From Rhodobiaceae bacterium (GTDB lineage: Bacteria > Pseudomonadota > Alphaproteobacteria > Rhizobiales > Tepidamorphaceae): a stretch of 64,000 nt of DNA. The translations under genes and the position numbers were made by a program. Positions 44,368 to 53,656 of this stretch are shown here, one piece after another. The stretch is taken from the NCBI GenBank assembly GCA_020637895.1, contig JACKJP010000005.1, positions 1-64,000 of the forward strand, written 5' to 3'. The stretch's first letter is position 1. Each line of letters opens with the position of its first letter. The notes beneath the pieces are model-generated. The model did no database searches and was not told the DNA's origin. It saw only the letters and a program-made list of their open reading frames with translations.

Positions 44368-44457
44368 CCCCGTAACTCCCCTGCGATGTATTTCGATGGC
44401 GGCAGTTTTCTGCTTTGGCCAGCGAGTCATCATTCTTTCATCAAGCATAGCACTCGC

Positions 44458-44475
44458 GCCTTCCGGCCGGAAGGC
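44458..44475. repeat. Perfect 18-bp palindrome
   Basis: GCCTTCCGGCCGGAAGGC is a loop-less perfect palindrome flanked on each side by an ACTCG element. It lies between the small membrane ORF and the porin terminator. It may be a regulator site for the 32-residue ORF, or chance in GC-rich DNA. Confidence 0.4.
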
Positions 44476-44507
44476 ACTCGAACCGTCATTTGAAGAAGCC
44501 ACATGAC

Positions 44508-44536
44508 AAAAAACCCCGGCAGTTGCCTGCCGGGGT
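44508..44536 (-). terminator. Rho-independent terminator of the porin gene
   Basis: A 10-bp perfect stem (ACCCCGGCAG / CTGCCGGGGT) with a 4-nt loop, followed on the minus strand by six T. It lies 41 nt after the porin stop codon. Confidence 0.93.
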
Positions 44537-44576
44537 CTTCTCGGTCCCGTGTCCGGGACTGATTCGATCCGATGTC

Positions 44577-45881
44577 TTAGAAGACGCGCTTGGCTTCGAA
44601 GACGATCGAGAAGGCGTCCGTACCGGTCGGGTTCGGCGTCAGGATCGGCAGGTTGTAGTTGACGTCGACGTAAGCGACTTCAACACCGAAATCCAGGCCC
44701 TTCACCGGGGTCCAGAAGACGTTCGCCATCACCTGGAAGACGTCGATGCTGACCTGAGCCGGCGTGAAGAGCACCGCGGTCGTGCCGACGGTCGTGCTCG
44801 GCTCGGCCGTCGCGTAAGCGACGAACATGCCGGACTTCCATGCCGGGGCCCACTGGATGTTCGCACCAACTGCAACCATCCACTCTTCGATCGACGCGCC
44901 AATCGCGCCGGTCGCGGTGTTCACGAGAACATCGCCAAGGCTGATGCCGCTCGGCTGGTTGTAGGCGTCCGAATACGAACCGCGAGCCATCAGGGTCACG
45001 TTGGAGGTGGCCTTCACATAGACGCCACCTTCGACGCGCCAGCCGATGTCACGGTCGGCAATCGTCGTGCCAAGAGCGAGGGCATAAACGTTCTGACGAA
45101 CGCCCGCACCGATGGAGAAGCCGCCCCAGGAACCGGCCCAGCTCAGCTGAGCGACGAGATCCGGAACCTCATTGCGTTCCTGCGTGGAGGTAACGCCGCC
45201 GAAGAGCGTGCCGGGACGCGCAACGTTGACCTGGTTGCGGAACTGCAGACCATAGTCGCCGTCATTATAGAATGCCGGGTCTTCGATGGCGACGGCGAGG
45301 CTGAGGCCATTGCCGAGCGGCATCGTGTAGCGGACCTGCACCGGACGACCGCCCTGGCCGGCGAACAGCGTGCCGTTGACGCCGTAATCGGTCAGATACG
45401 GGGTGACGCCAGCCGGGTTCAGCGTGCGGGTCGTCTTACCAATCGTCCAGTTACCGAACTGGATGAAGGCATGACGCAGATCGAACGAGCCGCCGGTCGA
45501 GGCGTTGTTGTCATGGGCCTGCATTTCGATGAAGGCACGCAGCGTACCGTATTCGGTGGACGTGCGGGCATCGAAGTTCAGACGGCCATGAACGTGCATG
45601 ACGAGCGTGTCATCGGTCGTGTGAACAGAGCTGCCACCGACGTTCTTCCACGAATGGAAGATACTGCCGCCGACGACGTTGTCCTGCGCCAGAACGGCAT
45701 AGGCAATCACCTGGCCGCCGACCTTGAAGCAGATATCGGTACCCGGCAGTTCGATAAAGCCGGTGATATCGCACCGGTAGACAGGCTCGCGCGCCGGTGC
45801 CTTCGGCATGTCGGCGGCCTGGACCCCGGTGACGAACAGCGCGGCTGCTCCACCAAGGAGAAGTGTCTTTTTGTTGATCAT
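44577..45881 (-). CDS. Alphaproteobacterial porin (Omp2b-like)
   Basis: 434 residues from ATG at 45881 with GGAGGTCAGG upstream. A signal peptide (MINKKTLLLGGAAALFVTGVQA) precedes the conserved APAREPVYRCDITGFIELPGTDICFKVGG region (two cysteines). A long beta-strand-rich body ends in ...SIVFEAKRVF, with a C-terminal aromatic for BAM recognition. It forms trimeric water-filled outer-membrane channels. It has its own terminator and a long upstream region, consistent with strong independent expression. Confidence 0.93.
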   Translation of the reverse strand: MINKKTLLLGGAAALFVTGVQAADMPKAPAREPVYRCDITGFIELPGTDICFKVGGQVIAYAVLAQDNVVGGSIFHSWKNVGGSSVHTTDDTLVMHVHGRLNFDARTSTEYGTLRAFIEMQAHDNNASTGGSFDLRHAFIQFGNWTIGKTTRTLNPAGVTPYLTDYGVNGTLFAGQGGRPVQVRYTMPLGNGLSLAVAIEDPAFYNDGDYGLQFRNQVNVARPGTLFGGVTSTQERNEVPDLVAQLSWAGSWGGFSIGAGVRQNVYALALGTTIADRDIGWRVEGGVYVKATSNVTLMARGSYSDAYNQPSGISLGDVLVNTATGAIGASIEEWMVAVGANIQWAPAWKSGMFVAYATAEPSTTVGTTAVLFTPAQVSIDVFQVMANVFWTPVKGLDFGVEVAYVDVNYNLPILTPNPTGTDAFSIVFEAKRVF

Positions 45882-46407
45882 CCTGACCTCCAAAAGAGTT
45901 ACCAAAGGGGATCGGGTCAAATTCTCCAAGGGCGAGACCCTTAAACTCCCAATTTCCCCGCGAAACATCTGAAGCCGTGTTCTCTTGTCCATATCCGTAG
46001 ATTTCGAGAACTTATTGCGACAGACGCCACACGCCCCAGTTGCCTAAAGCGTAGTCACATCTTTGAAAGCTGTAGGGGATGGCGGCAAGCCGTATTTCCC
46101 GGTTACGGCCTGCGTATACGCCTTTCCTTGATGCCTGTTGCACGAATGACACGCTGTTGCGGTCCAGCAGCAAGGATTGGGCGGCAACACATCAACACAT
46201 TGCTTGCAAATTGTTTTTGACCGGCAAATTCGTCGCTGGATTCGCCAAATCGCGAATCGACGGGAAGTACCGCGGTCAGTTGCCCGGCGACGGCCTGGGC
46301 GACCGCCGAGAGCCGGGACGACAATGATCAAATCTATTGTCAGCTGATTTCAGGCCGACAGAAGGATTTCAGCCGGCGCCGCTACGCAGCAAGCTCAGGG
46401 AAGAAAT
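45882..46407. other. Intergenic region upstream of porin
   Basis: About 525 bp between the porin start and the PBP1A stop. Short frames here have biased, implausible compositions. It presumably carries the porin promoter and leader and any regulatory RNA target, but no clear promoter, terminator or ncRNA could be picked by eye. It is less GC-rich in places than its neighbours. Confidence 0.5.
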
Positions 46408-48852
46408 CTAATAGAGGCCGCCGGTGCCCTGGTTGACAGCGCGGTCCTGCTCGGGACTGACGGTCAGCTCGCGACCGAATTCATCCTGATAGCCGATGAT
46501 CGAATAGCTCGACGGCGGCTCCTGCCCGGGCTTGAACGCTTCGAGGATGACCCCCTGATCGTCGGGACCCGCCCGCAGGCCGGTCTTGGCGTTGATGCGG
46601 ACAAGGTTGATACCGGGCGGTGCGCGGAACGGGATACCCGGCTGCCCCTCGAGCGCCGCAGTCATGAAATCCTTGAATACCGGCGCAGCCAGATGTCCGC
46701 CCGTCATGCCACGCCCCATCGGCGTCGGGTTGTCGTAGCCGATGAAGACGCCGACGACGAGATCGGCGGAAAAGCCGACAAACCATGCATCGCGCTCGTC
46801 ATTGGTCGTGCCGGTCTTGCCGGCAAGCGGACGATCCTTGTCGCGGATCGCCGCAGCGGTGCCGCGCTGGACGACGCCTTCGAGCATCGAGGTCATCTGA
46901 TAGGCCGTATAGGGATCGAGAATCTGGGCACGCTCGTCGATCACTTCCGGCTCGTCCTGACCATGCCAGTCCGTCTGGTCGCATTCGGGACAACCGCGCT
47001 CGTCATGCTTGAAGATCGTGCGGCCAAAACGATCCTGAATCCGGTCGATAAGGCTCGATTTGATCTGCTTGCCGCCATTGGCGATCATGCAATAGGCCGT
47101 CGTCAGCTTCAGCACGGTCGTCTCACCGGCGCCCAGCGACATGGAAAGCACCGGAAGCATGTTGTCGTAGATGCCGAAGCGCCGCGCATATTCGGCGATC
47201 AGCGGCATGCCCATGTCCTGCGCCAGACGAACGGTCATGACGTTGCGCGATTTCTCGATACCGACGCGCAATGTCGATGGGCCGTAAAACTTCCCGCCGT
47301 AATTCTGTGGTGCCCAGACGCGACCGCCCTGCTCCAGTTCGATCGGTGCGTCCATGACGACGCTGGACGGCGTATAACCGTTATCGAGCGCGGCTGCGTA
47401 GACAAACGGCTTGAACGCCGAACCCGGCTGGCGCTGCGCCTGCGTCGCCCGATTGAACTCGCTCTCATCGAAGCTGAACCCGCCGACCATCGCCTTGACG
47501 CGACCGGTATAGGGATCCATCGCGACGATCGCCCCTTCGACCTTCGGCACCTGCCGCAGGGAGAACTGACCGCTTTCTTCAGCCGGCTCGACGTAAACCA
47601 CGTCCCCCGGTGTCAGAACCTGCTTCGCCGACTTGATCTTCACACCCTTCTGCGGACCGGTGGCCCAGCGCGCCCAGGCCAGATCGGATAGCGGAATGGT
47701 GCCCGTATCGCGCTCGCTTCCAAGCGCGCCCGACTTTGTGCGCTGCGGCTGCAGGCCGATCATGGCCTGTCCGTCCTCAACGCTCAGGACAACGGCCAAC
47801 TGCCAGGGAGCAACGTCATTGAACGCCTCAACCTTGGCGATGGCCTCGCCCCAGTCGCCGCCGAGCTCTATCTGCTTGAACGGACCGCGCCAGCCACGGC
47901 TCCGGTCGTATTCGGTGAGGCCATGGATGAGCGCCCGGCGGGCCAGGACCTGCATCTGCGGATCGAGCGAAGTGCGGATGGAAAGACCGCCCTCGTAGAG
48001 GCCCTTCTCACCGTAGCGGTCATAGATCTCGCGGCGCACTTCCTCGGCATAGTAGTCGGCTGCGAACAGCTGCGCGCCAGACTGGCGCGGCGATACGTCG
48101 AGAGGCCGGGCCTTGGCATCGGACGCTTCCTGCGCCGTTACGTATCCGTTCTCCTGCATCTGATCGATGACCCAGTTGCGTCGTTCGATCGCGCGCTCGG
48201 TGTGGCGGAACGGATGGTAGTTGTTCGGCGCCTTGGGAAGCGCGGCAAGATATGCAGCCTCGTCGATGGTCAGTTCGTGCACTGACTTGCCGAAATAGAC
48301 CAGCGACGCGGCGGCAACGCCATAGGAGTTCAACCCGAGGAAAATCTCGTTCAGGTAAAGTTCGAGAATCTGGTCCTTGGAGAATGTCCGCTCGATCCGC
48401 AGCGACAGGATCGCTTCCTTGATCTTGCGCTCGAATGACCGTTCGTTGGTCAGCAGAAAGTTCTTTGCGACCTGCTGGGTGATGGTCGAGGCGCCCTGCA
48501 TGACGCGGCCGCCGGAGCTGACATATTTCGCGGCGGCGCGGGCAATGCCCATCGGGTCTATGCCGAAGTGGCTGTAGAAGTTCTTGTCTTCGGCCGACAG
48601 GAAAGCCTGGATAACCCGTTCCGGCACCGCCTGGATTGGAAGATAGAGCCGTCGCTCCTTGGCGTATTCGGCTACCAGACTGCCGTCAGCGGCATGAACC
48701 CGCGTCATGACCGGCGGCGAATATTCCTTCAGCGCCTGATAGTCGGGCAGGTTTTTTGAGTAATCCCAAACGACATATGTCACCACGCCCGCGCCGATAA
48801 GGAACAGGATGACGGCAGAGGTGAACAGGAAGCCGAGGAATCGCAGCAGCAT
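46408..48852 (-). CDS. mrcA: Penicillin-binding protein 1A
   Basis: 814 residues. An N-terminal membrane anchor is followed by the GT51 glycosyltransferase domain (EDKNFYSHFGIDPMGIARA, GASTITQQVAKNFLL), then the transpeptidase domain with SXXK in PGSAFKPF, SXN in KSRNVMT and KTG in AGKTGTTNDE. It polymerises and crosslinks peptidoglycan at the inner membrane. The amidase gene lies just upstream in the same orientation. Confidence 0.96.
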   Translation of the reverse strand: MLLRFLGFLFTSAVILFLIGAGVVTYVVWDYSKNLPDYQALKEYSPPVMTRVHAADGSLVAEYAKERRLYLPIQAVPERVIQAFLSAEDKNFYSHFGIDPMGIARAAAKYVSSGGRVMQGASTITQQVAKNFLLTNERSFERKIKEAILSLRIERTFSKDQILELYLNEIFLGLNSYGVAAASLVYFGKSVHELTIDEAAYLAALPKAPNNYHPFRHTERAIERRNWVIDQMQENGYVTAQEASDAKARPLDVSPRQSGAQLFAADYYAEEVRREIYDRYGEKGLYEGGLSIRTSLDPQMQVLARRALIHGLTEYDRSRGWRGPFKQIELGGDWGEAIAKVEAFNDVAPWQLAVVLSVEDGQAMIGLQPQRTKSGALGSERDTGTIPLSDLAWARWATGPQKGVKIKSAKQVLTPGDVVYVEPAEESGQFSLRQVPKVEGAIVAMDPYTGRVKAMVGGFSFDESEFNRATQAQRQPGSAFKPFVYAAALDNGYTPSSVVMDAPIELEQGGRVWAPQNYGGKFYGPSTLRVGIEKSRNVMTVRLAQDMGMPLIAEYARRFGIYDNMLPVLSMSLGAGETTVLKLTTAYCMIANGGKQIKSSLIDRIQDRFGRTIFKHDERGCPECDQTDWHGQDEPEVIDERAQILDPYTAYQMTSMLEGVVQRGTAAAIRDKDRPLAGKTGTTNDERDAWFVGFSADLVVGVFIGYDNPTPMGRGMTGGHLAAPVFKDFMTAALEGQPGIPFRAPPGINLVRINAKTGLRAGPDDQGVILEAFKPGQEPPSSYSIIGYQDEFGRELTVSPEQDRAVNQGTGGLY

Positions 48853-49038
48853 CGATAGTTGTGACCCGTCCGTTCTCGGGCAGAACGCCGCGACAGGCGA
48901 CGCTGGAAGCCCCTCAAGAATTCAGCCCTGCCATAAGCCCGTAACGCCGAAATCGCAAGCCGCCGGAAGCTGGGCAACGTCTCGATCCGGGTGTCAGTGA
49001 CAAACAAGGCGAAACGATGTCGCCAGCCGGATGCAGCC

Positions 49039-50322
49039 TCAGTTGGACGCGATACTGCCGATCTTTGCGCCCAACTGGCGGTCGATCGCCTTGGTCAGAG
49101 CTTTCGCCATGTGCACGCGCCACTCAGGATCAGTCATCTTCGCAACGTCATCGCCGTTGGTCATATAGCCAAGCTCGATCAGCACGGACGGCACCTCGGG
49201 CGCCTTGAGAACCCAGAACCCCGCATAGCGATGCGGATTCTTGTTCATATGCGTGACCTTGCGCATGTCGCCGATGAAGCTGCGCGCGAATGTCACTGAA
49301 AGATTTTTCGTCTCGCGGCGTACCAGGTCGATAAGAATGCCGGCCACCTCGTCGGGCTTGTCGCTAAGATCGACGCCGGCAATCGCATCGGAACGGTTCT
49401 CCTGCTCGGCAAGCTTGGCAGACAGGGCATCGGATGCGCCTTCGGAAAGCGTATAGATCGTCGAGCCGCTCACTTCATGGGCGCTCAGCGAATCAGCATG
49501 CAACGACACCATCAGAACGGCCTTCTTCGACCGGGCAAATTCCACACGGTCGGCCAGCGGGATGAATACATCCTCGTCGCGCGTCAATGCGACTTCGAAC
49601 TTGCCTGTCTTCTTCAGCTCATCGCGAAGCGCCTTGGCCATTGCCAGAACCACGTCCTTCTCGCGGTTCTCGCCCGACACCGCGCCAGGATCGATCCCGC
49701 CGTGACCGGGATCGATGACGATCATCGGCTTCGCACCCGCCTCATGCGTGTTAGGACCGACCGGCATGGGAATGGCGCTCTGTTCGACCACCATCTCCTT
49801 GGACGACTCTGCTACAGCCGCGAGAAAGGCTTCCCTCGTCGATCCGATGATATCGACGACGAGACGGGCCGGCTGGTCCTCGACAGGTTCGAGAATGAAG
49901 GCCTTGTCGATACGGCCGGGTTCGGACAGATCCATGACGATCCGGCTGCGTCCGCGACCCATGACGCCATATCGATATGCCGTCACTATGCCGCGGCCGG
50001 ATTGTCCGAGGCCACGAGGCAGGCGGAAGTCGATTTCCGGCATGTCAATGATCAGACGGTAGGGATCTGCAAGCGGAAAGACCTTGAAATCGACCACACG
50101 GTCCAGATCGACAATCAGGCGCGTGCGATCCTTGTCGCCAGCCAGCCTCGCATCCACCGCTACCGGAACGGCAGAAGCAGGCGCGTCGGCAGCCGGCGCC
50201 GCACTCGCATGCAAAGGCATGGAGAGCATCGCCGCCGCGACGAAAGCCAATCTGCAAAACGTCCTGAGCACCCTGCCCCGACCCCAATCAAAACCCCGGC
50301 GAAACAGATGCCGCCTCATCAA
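49039..50322 (-). CDS. N-acetylmuramoyl-L-alanine amidase (AmiC-like, AMIN domain)
   Basis: 427 residues. A signal peptide (about 1-42, ending ASA) precedes an AMIN domain (about 55-150; VDFKVFPLADPYRLIIDMPE). The Amidase_3 zinc domain follows, with MIVIDPGHGGIDPGAVSG, VSLHADS and the late glutamate in VLIELGYMTN. It cleaves the amide between MurNAc and stem peptide during cell separation. Its gene is upstream of and co-oriented with PBP1A, with 186 nt between. Confidence 0.95.
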   Translation of the reverse strand: MMRRHLFRRGFDWGRGRVLRTFCRLAFVAAAMLSMPLHASAAPAADAPASAVPVAVDARLAGDKDRTRLIVDLDRVVDFKVFPLADPYRLIIDMPEIDFRLPRGLGQSGRGIVTAYRYGVMGRGRSRIVMDLSEPGRIDKAFILEPVEDQPARLVVDIIGSTREAFLAAVAESSKEMVVEQSAIPMPVGPNTHEAGAKPMIVIDPGHGGIDPGAVSGENREKDVVLAMAKALRDELKKTGKFEVALTRDEDVFIPLADRVEFARSKKAVLMVSLHADSLSAHEVSGSTIYTLSEGASDALSAKLAEQENRSDAIAGVDLSDKPDEVAGILIDLVRRETKNLSVTFARSFIGDMRKVTHMNKNPHRYAGFWVLKAPEVPSVLIELGYMTNGDDVAKMTDPEWRVHMAKALTKAIDRQLGAKIGSIASN

Positions 50323-50983
50323 GGCAGCCTGATATGTCTGCCAACCTGACAGCGCCTATCGGTGAAGTCTAGGTGCAAGAGGGTTAACCGTCTGTTGAGC
50401 ATGACGAATGCCAATTCACGTTCCGGTATTACTACTTGCCAAGGCGATGCCTGCGACATTATTTAGTCATTGTGGAATTTGTGGATTCTGCCATCCCGGC
50501 GTCCTGCCCCTTCTCAAGGTCCCGATTTTACGACCAGAGAAGCGAATTGGTCAGGCGCCAGCCTACTGCAACTGGCTGAACGTGAAGCCATGCAAGGAAA
50601 GCGGGAGCGGCGGCATACCAGACTTCGGCAACGGCCGCCTTTCACGTCCCGGGCGTCCGTCGAAATTGGTTTCGTCCGCGGCGGTCACGACCGGAGCGCG
50701 ACGAGTGACAAACGTCCCTTCAGGGGGCGGCAAGGATGCCGGCAGTGCCGGCGTGAAGTGTAATGAACCTGAGCGGCTATTACGCACAATTGCGCCCGCA
50801 CGGTGGATCGGCTGAGCCGGTCCGTCGATCAGCGGGGCTGCCATCGGCGAGTGATCGCGGTTGGCATCTGCGAATTGCGCGCGAGGGATTCCCAACAATC
50901 GCGACAGGACCATGGGCACCAGCCCGCCGGATGAGTTCATACCCGGTGGCGCAGCCACGCCCTGTGCGCGGGAAAGACAATAA
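50323..50983. other. Long leader/intergenic region upstream of rne
   Basis: About 660 bp between the divergent amidase and RNase E starts, with no credible gene; small frames are low-complexity. In other bacteria the rne 5' UTR folds into an autoregulatory structure cleaved by RNase E, so a long structured leader is expected. Sequence is AT-rich around 50400-50480 and GC-rich afterwards. No consensus promoter was resolved. Confidence 0.5.
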
Positions 50984-53599
50984 ATGTCCAGCAACAAAAT
51001 GCTCATCGACGCGACGCATCCGGAGGAAACCCGGGTCGTCGTTCTGCGCGGTTCGAAGGTCGAGGAATTCGATTTCGAGAGCGCAAGCCGCCGTCAGCTG
51101 CGCGGCAATATCTATCTAGCCAAGGTTACTCGGGTCGAACCGTCTCTGCAGGCTGCCTTCGTAGATTACGGCGGCAACAGGCACGGCTTCCTAGCTTTCA
51201 GCGAAATTCATCCCGACTATTATCAGATTCCGGTCGCCGACCGCGAACGCCTTCTCGAGGAAGACGAAGCGGAAGAAGCCGAGCGCGAGAGCATCGACGA
51301 GCAGGCCTCGAAGGCTGCCGAAGAAACCGATGCCGTCGCGGAAGCCGCGGATGAAGAAAGTGACGGCGAAGCCGGCGACAACGACACCGGCGACAACGAC
51401 ACGGGCGACAGCGTCGAGGAAGTCGTTGCCGAAGAGGCCGGATCGGAAAGCGTGGAGTCCGTCGGCAGCGAAGATGCGATGGAAGAAGTTCCGCAGCGCC
51501 GCCAGCGCCAGCGTCGGCACTACAAGATCCAGGAGGTCATCAAGCGCCGGCAGATCCTGCTCGTTCAGGTCGTCAAGGAGGAACGCGGCAACAAGGGTGC
51601 GGCACTGACAACCTACCTGTCGCTTGCAGGTCGCTACTGCGTGCTGATGCCGAATACGGCGCGAGGCGGCGGTATCAGCCGCAAGATCACGAGCGCGGCG
51701 GATCGCAAGCGGCTGAAGGAAATCGCGGTCGACCTCACGATTCCGAAGGGAATGGGCGTCATCCTGCGCACGGCTGGCGCCAGCCGCACGAAGGCCGAAA
51801 TCAAGCGCGATTTCGAATATCTCTCCCGGCTGTGGGAGAATGTGCGCGAACTGACGATGAAATCCGTTTCCCCTGCGCTCGTCTACGAGGAAGGGAGCCT
51901 GGTGAAGCGGTCCATTCGCGACCTCTATGGCAAGGAAATCTCCGAAGTGGTCGTCGCGGGCGACGAGGCATACAAGGATGCCAAGGATTTCATGCGGATG
52001 CTCATGCCGAGCCATGCGCGTAACGTGAAAGCCTACAGGGATCCGACACCGCTGTTCGTGCGCAACGGCATCGAGGCGCAGCTCGACGCGATGTTCAACC
52101 CGCAGGTGACGCTGAAGTCCGGCGGCTATCTGGTGATGAATCAGACCGAAGCGCTCGTTTCCATCGACGTCAACTCGGGCCGCTCGACGCGCGAGCACAA
52201 TATCGAGGATACCGCCCTCAAGACCAACCTTGAGGCGGCGGACGAGGTGGCGCGGCAGCTTCGACTGCGCGATCTGGCCGGCCTTGTCGTCATCGACTTC
52301 ATCGATATGGAGGAAAACCGCAACAACCGTGCGGTTGAGAAGCGGCTCAAGGAAGCGCTCAAGCACGACCGGGCGCGCATCCAGGTCGGGCGCATATCGC
52401 CATTCGGCCTCCTGGAAATGTCGCGGCAGCGCATCCGCTCCGGGTTGCTGGAGGGCAGTCTGAAGACCTGTCCGCACTGCCACGGGACGGGACACATCCG
52501 CTCAACGGAGTCTATCGCTCTCCACATTCTGCGGTCGATCGAGGCAGAACTGATCAAGAAGCCGACAGACGTTACCGTCGAAACGGCAGCCGATGCGGCG
52601 CTCTACATCCTCAATCAGAAGCGCACGTCCCTGAACGATCTGGAGAGCCGGTTCGGCGCCTCCATCCTGATCAATGCCGGGATCGACCTTGGCGCGCAGC
52701 TTTACCGGCTCGAACGCGGTGCGGAAGCACGCGGCCCGGCCGTACAGCCCCTTCCCGTAACCCCCGACGCCGACGAGGAGCCGGAGGACGAAGAAGAAGA
52801 GGCAATGATCGCGGAGACCGAGGAAGAGGAAGTCTCCGACGAAAGCGTTCAGGAAGGCCGCACCGAAAGTGGCCGCCGCAGGCGCAGGCGCCGCAGGCGC
52901 GGCGGCGACCGGAACCGGCAGGAGAACGCCGAACAGGTCGAACAGACTGCCAGCACCGAAGAGGCTGGCGACGACGAGGCGGGTGCCGAGCTTTCGGGCG
53001 AAGCGCGTGACGAAGACGATGAAGCTGGCGAGAGCGATCAGCCAAGGCGTCGCCGCCGTGGACGTCGCGGTGGAAGACGCAGGCGCGAACGCCGCGAGGT
53101 TTCTGAGCATGAGGTTTCCGAACACGCGGTTGCCGATGCAGACGCCAACGCTCCGCAGGCAGACGAGGCTGACGCATCTTCTGACATCGCCGGTGGCGAA
53201 GGTGTCGAAGTCGAAATTGCAGCGGAGGCCATAGACGCAGGCGGAACAGACGAGGCGCCTGCTGCAGAGGCCGTCGCCGAAGAAGCCCCCCCGCAAAAGA
53301 AGCGTGCGACCCGGAGCCGGCGCAAGAAAGCCGACGATACGGCCACATCGGACGAGGCGCCGGCAAAGCCACGTGGACGCGGAACGCGCAAGAAAGCGGC
53401 CGCCGACGTTGAAGCCGTGGTGGCCGCCGACGAGGCCGCGCCCGACGCGACGCCGAGCGTGGAACCCGAAGCCAACGAACCGGAGCCGACGCAGGCCGAA
53501 ATCGTGCCTATGGAAACGGTTCAGGAGCCGCCTGCGGAGGCTGAAAGCGAAGAACCCGCAAGGCAACCGCGCCGCGGTTGGTGGCAGCGACGGGGCTGA
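50984..53599 (+). CDS. rne: Ribonuclease E
   Basis: 871 residues. The S1 RNA-binding domain is interrupted by an acidic, Glu/Asp-rich insertion at about 91-170, which is typical of alphaproteobacteria. The catalytic DNase I-like region has VSIDVNSGRST and VVIDFIDMEENRN. The zinc-link is TCPHCHGTG. The C-terminal third alternates acidic and Arg-rich tracts (RRRRRRRRGG-type) and is a disordered degradosome scaffold/RNA-binding region. It initiates mRNA decay and rRNA processing. Confidence 0.96.
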   Translation: MSSNKMLIDATHPEETRVVVLRGSKVEEFDFESASRRQLRGNIYLAKVTRVEPSLQAAFVDYGGNRHGFLAFSEIHPDYYQIPVADRERLLEEDEAEEAERESIDEQASKAAEETDAVAEAADEESDGEAGDNDTGDNDTGDSVEEVVAEEAGSESVESVGSEDAMEEVPQRRQRQRRHYKIQEVIKRRQILLVQVVKEERGNKGAALTTYLSLAGRYCVLMPNTARGGGISRKITSAADRKRLKEIAVDLTIPKGMGVILRTAGASRTKAEIKRDFEYLSRLWENVRELTMKSVSPALVYEEGSLVKRSIRDLYGKEISEVVVAGDEAYKDAKDFMRMLMPSHARNVKAYRDPTPLFVRNGIEAQLDAMFNPQVTLKSGGYLVMNQTEALVSIDVNSGRSTREHNIEDTALKTNLEAADEVARQLRLRDLAGLVVIDFIDMEENRNNRAVEKRLKEALKHDRARIQVGRISPFGLLEMSRQRIRSGLLEGSLKTCPHCHGTGHIRSTESIALHILRSIEAELIKKPTDVTVETAADAALYILNQKRTSLNDLESRFGASILINAGIDLGAQLYRLERGAEARGPAVQPLPVTPDADEEPEDEEEEAMIAETEEEEVSDESVQEGRTESGRRRRRRRRRGGDRNRQENAEQVEQTASTEEAGDDEAGAELSGEARDEDDEAGESDQPRRRRRGRRGGRRRRERREVSEHEVSEHAVADADANAPQADEADASSDIAGGEGVEVEIAAEAIDAGGTDEAPAAEAVAEEAPPQKKRATRSRRKKADDTATSDEAPAKPRGRGTRKKAAADVEAVVAADEAAPDATPSVEPEANEPEPTQAEIVPMETVQEPPAEAESEEPARQPRRGWWQRRG

Positions 53600-53623
53600 G
53601 TCCAGCCAGAAGACAAACAAAAA

Positions 53624-53644
53624 GGGCGGCCAATCCGGCCGCCC
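53624..53644. terminator. Bidirectional terminator between rne and the aminotransferase
   Basis: An 8-bp stem GGGCGGCC / GGCCGCCC with a 5-nt loop, A-rich on its left and T-rich on its right, suited to both the rne transcript and the convergent aminotransferase transcript. Confidence 0.85.
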
Positions 53645-53656
53645 ATTCTTTTCGTG

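Noticed and set aside
44490..45944. 484-codon plus-strand frame
   Set aside because: Antisense to the porin gene, which has a signal peptide, SD, terminator and conserved motifs.
52850..53130. Arg-codon-rich repeats in rne as a repeat element
   Set aside because: They encode the Arg-rich tracts of the RNase E C-terminal scaffold, an expected feature of the protein.
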